64,000 nt of DNA from Hepsetus odoe (Eukaryota > Chordata > Actinopteri > Characiformes > Hepsetidae): contig CM029387.1 of NCBI GenBank assembly GCA_017165825.1, positions 6,748,867 to 6,812,866 on the forward strand, in the 5' to 3' direction. The notes below the pieces were generated by a model. It made no database searches. It was not told where the DNA came from and was given only the letters and a program-made list of their open reading frames with translations. Shown here piece after piece: positions 13,174 through 25,018 of this stretch. Made by a program: the position numbers and the translations under genes. Each line of letters begins with the position of its first letter. Within the stretch, counting starts at the first letter, position 1.

Positions 13174-13189
13174 ATATAGTTTAATATAT

Positions 13190-13193
<4 letters not shown>

Positions 13194-13223
<30 letters not shown>
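13194..13223. repeat. (GT)n microsatellite
   Basis: About 15 GT units directly next to the SINE head fragment. Confidence 0.95.
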
Positions 13224-13232
<9 letters not shown>

Positions 13233-13560
13233 ACCTGCTGGACTGAACCCACCAAAAAACATAGCAGGCTGGCAGTGATAGCAAGGCATCTAAATACATT
13301 GTATTGCTGCCGACCAGTTAAAGAGCCCATGCTGACCCAGTCGGTCGTGCTCCGCTGGGAAAGCATGGATTCTGGAATTCATCATGGATGTTACTTGATA
13401 TGTACCTTCTACCCAAACCCTGTTTTCAGGAATGGTCTGTGTTGACTTTGCCTCTAAATCCCTCAGCTCTGAGTGAGATCAGCATCTGTGTGACATGCTG
13501 GTCAAACTTGCAAGTTAGAAGTCTTGAAGGTTCTACTGCTTTTGGTGCCGTATAGCAGTT

Positions 13561-13645
13561 CAGGCAACCTACTGGTGGGGAATCGAACCCACAATCTTCC
13601 GATGCTGGGGCAACTCCCTAACCACTAGGCCACCGCTGCCCCAGT
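13561..13645 (-). mobile_element. SINE head fragment, main family, minus strand
   Basis: GGCAACCTACTGGTGGGGAA, B box GAATCGAACCC, then CCTAACCACTAGGCCACCGC, all antisense. The body is absent. Confidence 0.75.
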
Positions 13646-14790
13646 TGCACAGAACAATGAAGGGGACCGAGTGTGGCACTGACGGTATGATGTGAACAGA
13701 GGCATTCCTCTAGTTCAGATCATTTATAATTAGAAGAGAGTTGTTTCACTTGATCATTTATCAAAATGTATCCTTGTCGTTTTTAAAGCCCTGTATTCCT
13801 GCCATGCCGATATTTCTTTAAATAAGGAAAAAATGTCTTTATGTCCTCCTTCTATTAAGCTATCGACCAATCATTTACTGATTCATTTATTAAATTGTCC
13901 ATTTAATTCGTGTTCACTTTATTCGGACTGTGTAAAGCAGGACAATACAGACCATAAACGGAGGTTTACAAATTAAAGTGCCAGAGTTTAAAAGAGTAGG
14001 AATCACTAATGGTGGTTTTGTCTTTCCTGGTGGTTCGTCATTCAGAAAATACTGTGTAACTCCACCCTTTCACAACCTCTGCTCTTTGAAAACTATGGAC
14101 TGAACCCATTTCGCAGCCAAGTTGGACTCCCCAGCAACCACCATTATTTTCAGAATCAGTAGAGGGCGATGACTGGAGCAGACCGACGACTGAAGCCTTG
14201 AGCGATTATGCAGGGCTGCTGAACAAAAGCATGTTTATAATGCACTGAAGTCTAGAATTCAGAAAAGGTTCATTCAAAATTCATTCAAAAAAGACGATGT
14301 GTGACGCTGACTCATTTTCTGCATCAGCGTCACTGATGATATTGACTAATCGCAGCAGCCCCATGCCATTCCCAGAGAATACACCAAATACAGTGCTTTA
14401 AAGTGGTCAGCCAAGTCAGGCTGAAGTGTGTCAGAATCCCTCACTCGCTCTGGCTTTATTCTTAACAAGTTCAGGACGAAGCCAAAAATGAAAAAACTGC
14501 AGATGCAGGATGGCTCTAAATGTCTGGTGCGGCTCACTAGCATCTCTTTGACCCCTCTTTGACCTGCAGTTGTTGGTTTAAGTACTTGTGTTTCGAGTCA
14601 AGCTTTCAGTCCAAATTATGTACCTTTCACAGCTTGAATGCCAAAAAAATAACAGTTAAGATCCACTCGTCTCGAACAAACAGCGTAACTTGTGCTCAAT
14701 TACAAGCACTCAGTCTCTGACACCTGCGGTAATGGTGTCTTAAAATAAGTTTCTACTGTTCTTATTCGAATTTCTTATTCTAATTTTATG

Positions 14791-15074
14791 ATCAATCTGA
14801 AAAGTCCATCCATCCATCCATCCATTTTCTGCCGCTTGTCCCAAACGGGGTCGCGGGGGAGTGCCGGCGTCCAACCCGACGCACACAGGGCGAGGACGGG
14901 GGACGCACCCTGGACAGGTCGCCAGCCCATCGCAGGGAGGAGCGGGACGGGGACGGCACCTTGCTCAAGGGTACCTCAGGGCAACCTATTGGGAAGGGGT
15001 TTGAACCCCCGATCCTCCGATCATGTGGCCGACGCTAGGTCGTCGATTGATGTGCCCATCAATCTGAAAAGTCC
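14791..15074 (-). mobile_element. Chimeric tRNA-SINE/LINE-tail retroposon with a perfect 17-bp target-site duplication
   Basis: The identical 17-mer ATCAATCTGAAAAGTCC flanks the element at 14791-14807 and 15058-15074. Read on the minus strand, the insert (14808-15057) has a tRNA-like head, the main-family SINE body (AGGTTGCCCTGAGGTACC), then a different tail (GATGGGCTGGCGACCTGTCC ... GGGACAAGCGGCAGAAAATG) ending in GGAT repeats. A perfect duplication of this length indicates target-primed reverse transcription and a fairly recent insertion. The GC-rich tail is shared with the truncated copy at 27.6 kb. Confidence 0.85.
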
Positions 15075-15159
15075 TTAACTGTAAATTTAAAGTTTTTAAT
15101 ACATTAATAAGGGCATTTCTTTTATCTTGTGACAGACACAGATTCTAACATGCCTCCTC

Positions 15160-15380
15160 TTATTTTCATTTACGGCATTTAGCAGACGCTCTTATCCAGC
15201 GCGACTTCCACCTCCTGTTTACAGGGAAAGTCTCCCTTAAGGGTTTTGCTCAGGAACCCAATGGTGGAAGTGCTGGAGGTGGGATTCGATCCTGCGACCT
15301 CTTGCTAAGTTTCTACGACCCCTACCCCTGGGCCACCACCACTACCCCTACCCCTACCCCTGGACCCATACCCCTACCCC
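15160..15380 (-). mobile_element. tRNA-derived SINE, second family, minus strand, with a (CCCCTA)n edge
   Basis: In antisense it starts with the tail (TTTACGGCATTTAGCAGACG, then CTCTTATCC) and runs to a B box (GGGATTCGATCCTG) and head (GGGCCACCACCACTACC). The outer edge has grown into C-rich CCCCTA units to about 15380. Confidence 0.75.
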
Positions 15381-15898
15381 TGTTATATATCATTCTAAAA
15401 CAAATTCACACAATTTGAGATACAAAGCTCAGCTGATTTTAAACCTAATAAAAGACCAAGGAAATTTTCTTTATGGCAGAACTAAATTGGACATGACATT
15501 TACCACTGAGCTGAATTATTCCAGTACTTCACATTGATATTAAAACATCTATTTAACGTTTGTGGGGATTCATCTTTTTTTTTTTTGTTTGTTTGTTTCT
15601 TTTTTTCAAGGCATAAAATATATAGACAAATGTTTTCTTTACTTCTTATTACTCTAAATAATAAAAAATGACTTCTGCATCTCCGAAGTGTTTTTCAAAG
15701 ATTGTCCTTGATCAAGCTCCTAGGGCACCTAAATAGGTTAGGAGTTTTGTACACTAGAACTTGATGTCCTTGACGAAGCGGGTAGCACAGGTGTGTCGCT
15801 TCAGCATGAACCTGGTAACACAGTGGAGGTAAGTCACCTCGACACTGCAGTTGGTTGACAGCTGGTGTCATATGTTGTGTGCCTGAAGCGATCATTAG

Positions 15899-15899
15899 T

Positions 15900-15939
<40 letters not shown>
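15899..15939. repeat. (GT)n microsatellite
   Basis: About 19 units with one interruption, followed by GAGAGCGAGAGTGAG. Confidence 0.95.
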
Positions 15940-15946
<7 letters not shown>

Positions 15947-16559
15947 CGAGAGTGAGCAAGGGAGCGTTTTGATTGTAAAGGATGGTTTAATGATGCCATT
16001 GCACATTCATTTTTGCATACGATGGTAAAGAAAAGAGCTGGTATCTTCTGAAAGTGCTTGCGTTGCAGCCAAAACATGTTTTATTTGATCCAAATCATAC
16101 AAACTGTTCATGCTTTTACAGCAATGATTTCAAGATAACTCCCTGTGGTATGTTGCTAAGTTACCTGAAGAGTGAATCGACTTTGCAACAACTTGGATAC
16201 AGCCTCCTTTTATTGTTTGATATAATATTTGCATTTGCTCTTTCGCGTAGTCACAGTCATGTCATGCAAAAGATTAAAGGTAAATCTGTAAAAAGAAAAT
16301 AGATACATACATATATATTGTGAAAGTGCTTTTTTTATTTATAAAGAAAATGTGTAAAGTGAAATCCTTCATGCCTCCTCTTGCATGACTGTGATGATTG
16401 TGGTTTAAAGCTCATAAATTATAAATCCACTGTTTATACATTAGAAATCTCATATAACAGTATTTCCTAAGATCAGTCTGTAAAAAGGATTTATAATAAA
16501 CTGCATCGGTGCAGAGTGGCATGAAGGCAGTCAGCTCTTGGCAGTGGAGGAGGTTTTAC

Positions 16560-17440
16560 TGAAGACCTGGTGACTTTGGTGGGAGCCTTCAACCGGTCTG
16601 TATTTTTGGGTTGGGTGTTTCTCATTGACAGGTCAGGTGAGTGTGCTGGCTGATGAAGCACAGTAACATCATGGTCAGCAAACCATTGGGTAGTAGTTTA
16701 GACACTGTGGGCAGGTGATAAGTCCTGCTGGAAATTCTCAGTAAAGCTTGTCAGCGGATGAAAGCATCAGTTGCTCTACAGTCTCCTGGTCGAAGGCTGT
16801 GTTGGACTTTCCATTAAAATGCTTCACTACAGCACTCTGCTACTGACCTACTGTGACCTCTCCTGCTTATGGAGGGTGTCCGTGATCGTCTCCGGAAGTC
16901 TTCCCCTTGATTGTGGTTGTATGTACTGAACCACACTGAGAGACACGCACATTATTTATACTGCTTGAATTGTGATTTACTCACAATTTCAATTATATTT
17001 TCTAATAACTTGAGATTTGTTCATTTTTTTGGACCTGCAGGCAAAAACTATTCAAAATCAAACCGTTCTGTCTCATTTCCTGGAAGCTTTATGCTGTTGA
17101 TTATGAAATGGTGTCCAGTGATCCATAAACCAGAAGGAATTGTGTGAATTTTACTGATAATTTTTTCTTTTCATTTTACTTTAATTACTTTAAAGTCTCC
17201 TGACCTTCCTCCTGTGAAAGACCCCCAGATTGTCTCTGAACCACCTCCATATTTCACTGGAGGAACAACATGTTCTTTGCTTGGCTTTCTCCCATCCAAA
17301 AAAAATTCAAATTACTTGAATTCATCCACAGGACTTGCTGCCAGAACACTCCAGTGTGTGAGCTGTTTGGCCCCCAAAAAAATGTTCTTTTGGTTTTTGT
17401 TTTTTGTTTTTTTGCAGCTGGATTTCTAACTTTAGTGAAT
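16560..17440 (-). mobile_element. Tc1-like DNA transposon remnant, another family
   Basis: The minus strand decodes to VPPVKYGGGSETIWG near 17265-17220, the Tc1 transposase block usually seen as VKYGGGSVMVWG. Farther on, near 16750-16640, come QQDLSPAHSV and WFADHDVTVL followed by PAHSPDL, which correspond to the catalytic D block and the region before NPIE. Stops and frameshifts interrupt it throughout. Confidence 0.7.
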
Positions 17441-18327
17441 AAAATTCCAACACAGTGAGTGTCAGTCACTAAAGACAGACCTGATATGTCTTCTTTAAAC
17501 CAATAGTCTGAGTCTTGAGGCTAAATGTGTGACCTCAGCCTATAAAATATTTTTAAATAGTCATATTACATTTGAAAAAAACTGCTGCCAAAATTTTGAA
17601 AAAGCAGTTTAATGTTAATTTTTGTTAAAAATTCAAGGGTGTGCCTTAACGTCTAGTCTGCAGTGTGTGTTGACCTGTTTCTTTGTGTAAAATGCAAGTC
17701 ATCTTCATCAGTACATCCCTGAAGCTTTCAAATAGGCGAACGCACCTGCTGGTATGAGTGTGTTACACTATGCAAGGCTGGAACCATCTACTCCTGTGCT
17801 CTTATGTAAGCATGGAGCCTCTAAAGCTCCAGCGCCCAGGGCTCTATAAAGCTCTCTAAAACGGATGCGCTTGGTAAGGGAGCTAAACAGAGGAACAAAA
17901 GTAAACGTTTCAAAAACAGAGATGCATCACTAGGCCGCATTGTGACCTGCTGCTCTACCGTCTGTACAATTCAAAGCAGAAAGATGAGAACATGCCATTG
18001 TTTTCCAAAGCACAGGGCGAGGAATATAGAGGGCTTTTACTCGAGAATATCTTTGGAAATCTTCACAAAGGGAAGAAAATAAAGAAGCTTAAAGCCAATT
18101 GGGGATGTTTGTTGGAAGACTTCATAGCACAGTAGGGGAGGCATCAGGTTACTGTTAGTCTTAGTTCAGCTGTTCCGTTCAAAATGCCTCGGTTCCAGCT
18201 CATAGAACCACAAGCTGATGGTCTGCTAGGGGCAAGAAATCTCTAGGGAGCAGTGATGGAAATACACTCATCTCTACATTAGTCTGCAGAGCTGGGGACT
18301 GTCGAGTTCAAATCAAACCTGGCTGAT

Positions 18328-18500
18328 GTTTAGGGACTAGGCCCCATAATCAGAAGTTCATGGGTCTGAGTCCTGGACAAGAAGGGTGCCCTGAGCAAGA
18401 TACCGTCCCCATGGCTGCTCCCAGGGTGCTGGATATGGCTCCCCACTGCTCCACCATGTGGGTTAAATGCATCTCGTTGTGGTTTGTGTGCTCTCCCCAC
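18328..18500 (+). mobile_element. tRNA-derived SINE, main family, partial
   Basis: It shows GTTTAGGGACTAGGCCCCAT, GGGTCTGAGTCCTGGAC (decayed B box) and GAGCAAGATACCGTCCCCAT. The body after the B box is shortened and the 3' tail is missing. Confidence 0.65.
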
Positions 18501-19102
18501 CACACTGTCCCAGGCAGCGCTGCTCGGTCGATGACTCTGTGCCGTTAACAAACTGTCCTCGGTAAGCAGAACACCGTTTTCTGTTGTAATTAATTAATGA
18601 TGTGTAGTTTAAGAGGAGTTTAACGTACTCCTCACAGTTTTCCATTTAGAAAAAGGTTTGAAATCGAGGATGCGTGGTGGCTCTACGGCGGCTCATGCAA
18701 ATCCGTGGTTTAGTTAGATTTGATGCGGTTAGATTTGAGTGCCGACCATGTACCACTGATTTGCATATGTTCAGACTACATGCTCACCTGCCTCTCATGT
18801 GGCCGGATATGGGCTCAAAGAGCAAGAAGAGAGACAGTCTGGGGAAATCGGGCTAAAGTGTGTCACTCATGCATTTCCTTGTTACTGTATTACTGCACCA
18901 TTTAAGAATCTCTCCCACTCTCTTTCTCACAGCTCTCTCTCTCGTTCTCTCACTCTGACGCTCTCTCTCTCTGCAGTAAAGTGACGAAGTGCAACTGCTT
19001 TTTCTCCAGCTGTACAGAAGCTGACACACTAAGGAAAGGCGGTTGTAGGCCCGTCACTACGGCAACAACACAGATTTCAAGCATTGTCCGCCCACATGGT
19101 GC

Positions 19103-19130
19103 TGTGTGTGTGTGTGTGTGTGTGTGTGTG
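19103..19130. repeat. (TG)n microsatellite
   Basis: About 14 units in intron 1. Confidence 0.95.
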
Positions 19131-19551
19131 AACGAGCACAGCTTGGCCCCAAACACACACTGTAATGCCATTCCAGCCTGCTCTCTGCTCAAGACTCCAG
19201 CAGGACTTCAGGGACAGTAGTAGCCTAGATTGCAGCGAATTTTCTGGCCTACACTTTCTACTGCTTCTACTCTCTCTGTCACTGTGGAGGCCACTCGTGC
19301 GGGGCTGTGGCCCGAGGCGCTGCCGTATCCTACATTTCGAGAGGGCACTGCAAACTACTTTCTCTGTGTGAATTCGCTGCCTTTGTTCTGAACTCATCAA
19401 CTCATGTTGAGTTTTGAGACCTGATTTAAATGGTCCTTTTTATTGTCTTAAATGTCCCTTAGCACCCTGTCATACTGGCATGAAGTGCATTTTTAACAAT
19501 GAATTTTGTATGGTACGTAGTCCTTGTTCCAGATTTAGCGGCCTGAGCGCA

Positions 19552-19580
19552 CTTTTTTTTTTTTTTTTTTTTTTTTTTTG
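19552..19580. repeat. Poly(T) tract
   Basis: A run of about 27 T with a G at its end. It may mark the tail of an antisense retroposon, but no body is recognisable. Confidence 0.85.
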
Positions 19581-21073
19581 GTCCCCCTCTGAAATCTTCT
19601 TATTCCTTATTTCGTTAAGCCATGAAATGATCATTGGGATTTTATTAAGACGGCTCAGTGATATTAGCTGCTGTTTTAGCCCATAATCGATGCTCTGTTT
19701 TCATTTCTTGCAGTCAGTCAGAGCGTTTTGCTGAATATAAGGGTTCAATCGCTGAACGTATTTGAACCCTGTTGTTACAAATGTAATAGTAATTTTACAT
19801 GATGTAACGCGATTCTCCATTTTTGCCATACATACGGGTCAGGGATGAACACAAGGGCTAAAGTTTAAATTATATCCTATATCATCCAATACTGACATGT
19901 TTAGATTGGAAGAGTTTTAATATAAATCCAGTAAAATAATGCAAAGCTTGTGAACTTGCAGTCTGGCGCTTTCATTTTTTCCATCCTTGAGGTCTGAATA
20001 TTCAACATAAAGAAAAAATTTAAAAGACTGCATTTTAAAAATCACAATTAGACATTTTCCCCAAATTCTTGCCACTTTTTGGAACGAGAAGTAACTTTTG
20101 GGGGGGTTTCCTAAACTTGTGATGGGGCACATATGTGGCACATACTCCTCTCTGTAGATATGTAGCAGTTTGACCCATTTCCCTTTCATTTCCCCTCTTT
20201 ATTTCTATTCAGCCTTGCTGTTGATAGGCCTCTTCATCTTTGAATGTATTCCATCTTTGGTCCTTTTTTAGCAAATTGGTTTTGTCAGACTGCTGCGGTG
20301 GTGCGGGAGAAGGTTAAAAAAAAAAAAAAAAAAGAATAAAACCGAAGTGTGAGCAATAGGACCTGCGCAGCACCCGGCACATACGATAATAGATGCCCTC
20401 CTATTTCTAGGTCGTGTCAAAAAATAGAATGAAGAAATATTCGCGCTATGAATATCCTGAATTCTGGTATAGGAGGGCTGTGTTAGAGTTGTATTTCAGC
20501 ACTTCCTTTTTTCAGAGAGAACTGAGAAGAGAGCGAGAGGGAAAGTGAAGTTGCCCTGTCTAGTAAATGAATAAAGCAAAGAGCATTGAAGGTACAGAGG
20601 AGAAGAGCAGGAGGAGGCTGGAAGTGGGGGGTGGGGGTTGTTATCTTGTGACAGGGTCACGCGAAATAAATCAGACATTTAAATAATTCTATTCCCTTTG
20701 CTCGACCCGTCTGGAGAGGGGTCCGGGGAGACACAAACAGAAGGAAGAATCCAAAGAGAGGAATGCAGAAGTTTGTGCTGAAATGAAAGCTGTTCTTTAT
20801 TTGTGTGCATTAACCCAACTTCTACTTATGTTTGCTTAGCCTGTGACTAATCCGAGGGTGAGTTTAAGAATATTCCCGGATCCGTGGGTGTCCTGATTAC
20901 CAGACGGAAAAGTACTGAGGAATATGTACGGTCAAATATATTCTATTAGGACTGGGCAATATGGAGAAACTCATCATTATCGTTCTATTTTACCCCTCTA
21001 TTGGTTTCTGAGGGCATCGTCACTCATTTGCGATGTAGAGAATATCCACCAATGGCATGTTTCTTTACACAAC

Positions 21074-21297
21074 TCGGGGCAGGGTAGCCTAGTGGTTAGG
21101 GAGTTAGCCTCAGGATCGGAAGGTCATGAGTTCGAATCCCAGACCAATAGGTTGCCCTGAGGTACCGTGCTCCATCACTGCTCCCCGGGTGCATTCAATA
21201 GCTGCACTCTGCTGCACGTGTTTGTACGGGTGAATTTTGTTGCGCTTTTCTTTGTGCTGTGCTGTTTCACAACGACAAGTAGTCACTTTCACTTCAT
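21074..21297 (+). mobile_element. tRNA-derived SINE, main family, near full length
   Basis: Head GTAGCCTAGTGGTTAGGGAG, intact B box AGTTCGAATCCC, and the complete tail CAACGACAAGTAGTCACTTT. A stretch of the body (CCTTGAGCAAGG) is deleted. Confidence 0.85.
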
Positions 21298-21759
21298 TTT
21301 TGGGGCACCCCTGATTCTACCTTTTAAAGCTGACATTGTGAACGATCACGTTAGTTTGTTTTTGCTGGTTCACTTTTTCTATTGTATAGATCTTCTTTCC
21401 AGGGACCACCAGTCATACTTTTAAATTAGATTTTTCCCTTCCCCCCCCCCCTAGATTTTTTTTATTTATTACATTTTTTTTACAAACCTTGTGGGCGGGA
21501 CAGAGTAATACCTCTCTGTAAAGAGAGTTAATACACCATGTATCTAAAAAGCTTTGTTCAGCACAGAGTCATGAAAGGCAGCCTGCTGTTTCTAACATTT
21601 TGTCCTCTTCGCAAACTGATCACAACATTAAAAGTGGAAAAAAATAACATGACATTGGGATACTGAGTTACATTATTATAATATCAAGCTAGTGCTTTGA
21701 AGTATTTATGCAAAAACAAGCAGGTCAGGGGGAAGATTTCTACTCTGGCCAGTAACTAC

Positions 21760-22080
21760 ACCCCAATGGGAACCGGTTCTTAAACTGGTTCCTTTCAGGA
21801 TTCTTTGAACCGTGGTGCTGCCTGGCAAACCAGTCCACATTTTCACCGGTTTGGAGCAGAAGAGCTTCAACCAGACATGCGTTATCAAAGGAGGAGGGGC
21901 TACTCAGCAGAAATAAAGATGGACACGCCCACTGAGGTTGTCACGGTATCTTGTTGGAGAACCAGTCATTTCTTGATTCCAGGTGGGAACCAAATTTTCA
22001 GGTTTCAAATGAATTTGGTGCCTCAACCAGAATGGAGCCAGTTCCCTGTTGGTGGAAATGAGATAAAAGTGCGCCAGAAA
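21760..22080. repeat. Possible dispersed DNA-transposon-like repeat with AACCGGTT-type ends
   Basis: The block opens with GGGAACCGGTTCTTAAACTG and later holds repeated GGTGGGAACCAAATT, AGCCAGTTCCCTG and ACCGGTTTGG words in both orientations. This resembles non-autonomous hAT-type repeats of fish, but I cannot define its ends. Confidence 0.3.
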
Positions 22081-24772
22081 GTTTAGTTATATATATATAT
22101 ATAATAAAATATCATAAATGAGGGAACCGTGGAGATGGCAGTTATCCTTGTCCATTGTGGTTGGGAATTCATTCAAACTTTACACGGTTATGTTTCCTGG
22201 AAAGCTCTGGAGCAGAGCACTTGTAAATTCTGGTTGGTTGCTGCTGAACAACGTCAGGACTCCTCACCATAGAGGTTATTCTGACGCCCACGCTGCCGAA
22301 ACTCGATGCCAACTGTCGTGTTGGTGCATGCCGCCGAAGCCCATACGAGTTTGTCCTGTGCCTGTACATTCATTCTGCTTTAAAAATACAGGTCAGCACT
22401 GAAATGCAAAAAAATGTCCAAGAGCACATAACAGAACATGCATAAATCAAACAATTTCCTGTAAACAGTGGAAAGCCTGATTTCTTCAGCAATAATTCTG
22501 GCCTGCTGCTTCGAGAACAGAACTCTTTGCAGTCTGCAGTATTTCAAAGGTGCCACATTAATCTGTTTGTTCTGTCTGACGAGAGGTTGAATTTCTTTTT
22601 TTTTTTTTAATTTATTTATTTATTTTTAGGACGCTTGTCTTTTATTTGATCCCAAGGCCGTTTGCGCTTTTTTGCCTTTCCCACAGACAGCAATCTGTCT
22701 TGCTATTCATTCATAAAATATCTAGCAAGTCAAAGAGAAATGGAGAGAGGGAGAGAAAGGAGGAAATCAAGTTCGTATTTAGCGTCCTCCATAAGAACAA
22801 ACAGAAGAATGGGAGATGTTGCTATGACAACTAAAGCATTGGCGCTTTCAACAGCTGAGGGCCAAGTCCTTTCTGTTTCTTATTGCTTTTTTCTAATGCC
22901 AAGCAAATATTTGTGACCATTTAGTTTTTTTCATCATCACTTTCATTTCCAGTGCATGAGCATTCAGTGGTGGGAATGGTTGATGGGATTTTTAGATCCT
23001 GTTGTTTCAACCAGACGAACCTTTTCCTGCTGGGATGCGGGTTTGAATATGAAAATGAACATTTTAAGGTCTCATGCCATGTGTTTTTCTTTTCTTTGAA
23101 TGCAGACTGGTGCTGATATCGGAGTTTGTTTTTTGTTTTTTTTTTTCCCTGTATCATCAAAAATAAGGGAGTTATACAAATAATTAATAGTTTGTGTGCC
23201 TAAACACTCTCCTTTTCCAGAGCATCACTGAAAGTTGGCATGTTATCAGTTTATATTATCAGATTATTATCAGTGAAATCCGAAAACATCGAACTCATGC
23301 TGACCTTACTTTTTCAGGCGCATATCTGCCGATGCTGATTGCCCTCCATAATGTCTTGATTAATCTCGTTGGATTATCGATTAGACTATTGCATTCTGTA
23401 AAAAGGCTGGGCCGCCTCTCAGTCTTGGGTCAGCATTGTGGAGCTGTCAGTGAATTATGTGGTTACTGGTTTCCGTAACAAGGTGGCTTATTTGGCCCAG
23501 CAGACCCGGAGAGAGAACATTTGGGACTAAGGAGTCTGAACTTAGTTTTTGGAGCCAAATCTCGATCTCAGTCTGAACCAAAACCTGACAATGTTGTGGC
23601 AAAACCCAACTAGAAACTACAAGATTCCCATCCTGGAAATCTTCACATTGTCATGATGTCTGCTGACAACATAAAAATTCAGCTATTCACCAAAAATGGC
23701 TTTTCACCTGTGCCTAGCATCCCAAAAAGGGGGAAAAAAAATAAATAAAAAAGTAATGGTGCGTCCCCATGGACCTTCGGTCTTACCAGAAAAGAAGTAA
23801 CTCGGGCAAAATGTTAAAAATAAAGCTTGAAAATTAGCGATAAAAACTAAATGGAAGGCAAATACACAAATTCTGTGTGTGTGTGCGTGTAATATATAAA
23901 AAAATTTTTAAAAAATCAGGCAAACCTTCTTATCAGTGATATCATTAACTTGAAGAAAATGCAGCTTGAATAACCTCCACTAAGAAAAGCATTGCTAACA
24001 GAATGAGAGCTGCCGAACAGCAGATTGAGGGATACAAAGCAACCTGGCCTGCTCTTGTGACTGAATGCAATCAAATCCTCAATGTTTCATCCAGTGCATG
24101 AAGCAGGTTTTCTACAGTGGCCTGCGCTTATGTAACCGTCTGCCGAGTGCTACCTAGCAGGTTGGAGACAAACAAGGAAATGCAAGATGGAGGATGTGTG
24201 AGGATGGAGATCTCGTGAAACTTCCTGCACTTTTGGGCCAATAAAAGCATCCACGCCTAGTTTGTTGATACGTATGATAAGGGTGAAAAAGTCAACAGAA
24301 CAGAAGCCACAGACGCGTCGATGAGCTTTTAATGTGTGCAAAACTTTATCTTTAATCAAAAGCGCAGCTGGAGTCTGCCCAAAATACCTCCGCATACATT
24401 CTGGAAGCGACCGTGTTAAAGCAAAGTGTAAACACTGATGGAGCCCTTTTGTTAACAAACGGAGAAACGGTGTAAAATGTATATGCTACAAGTACATAGC
24501 ACATTCAGGTCACTGTACTTTTTAAATCTGTTCTACAGCTCCCTCTAGTGGTGTAGTGCCCAACCGTACGTTCACAGTGGGAGCAGCGAGGGCAACAACA
24601 TTTGCCCTGGCCGACCACCCCTTAGTGCTCCTGAATGCTGTGGATGTCTCTTACGTGAAGACTTTTCAGGGGGGTCACAAAGTAAACAAAAGTGGCAATT
24701 GATATTCTGTATTTGTGCCGATTGATGTAATTGTAATTGAAGTAATTGGTCAACTCGTTGTTTATTTTGCGG

Positions 24773-25018
24773 GCAGCGGTGGCCCAGTGGTTAGGGAATA
24801 GGCCCCAGGATCGGAAGATTGTGGGTTTGAGTCACTGACCAGTAGGTTGCCCTTAGGTACCCTTGAGCAAGGTACCGTCCCCATCACTGCTCCCTGGGCA
24901 CCTTCAAAAGCTGCCCCCTGCTGCTCGTGTGTGTGTGTGGGTGCAGAGGCTGCCTTTCTCTGTGGTTCACTGTGTGCTGTGCCTCATTTCACAATGACAA
25001 GTAGTCACTTTCTCTTGA
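24773..25018 (+). mobile_element. tRNA-derived SINE, main family, near full length
   Basis: GCAGCGGTGGCCCAGTGGTT, B box decayed to GGGTTTGAGTCAC, body AGGTTGCCCTTAGGTACCCT, and tail CACAATGACAAGTAGTCACT. Confidence 0.85.

Noticed and set aside
15160..15370. Intact tRNA genes at SINE heads (B boxes such as GGTTCGAATCCC at several places)
   Set aside because: None closes an acceptor stem, and all continue into a SINE body.
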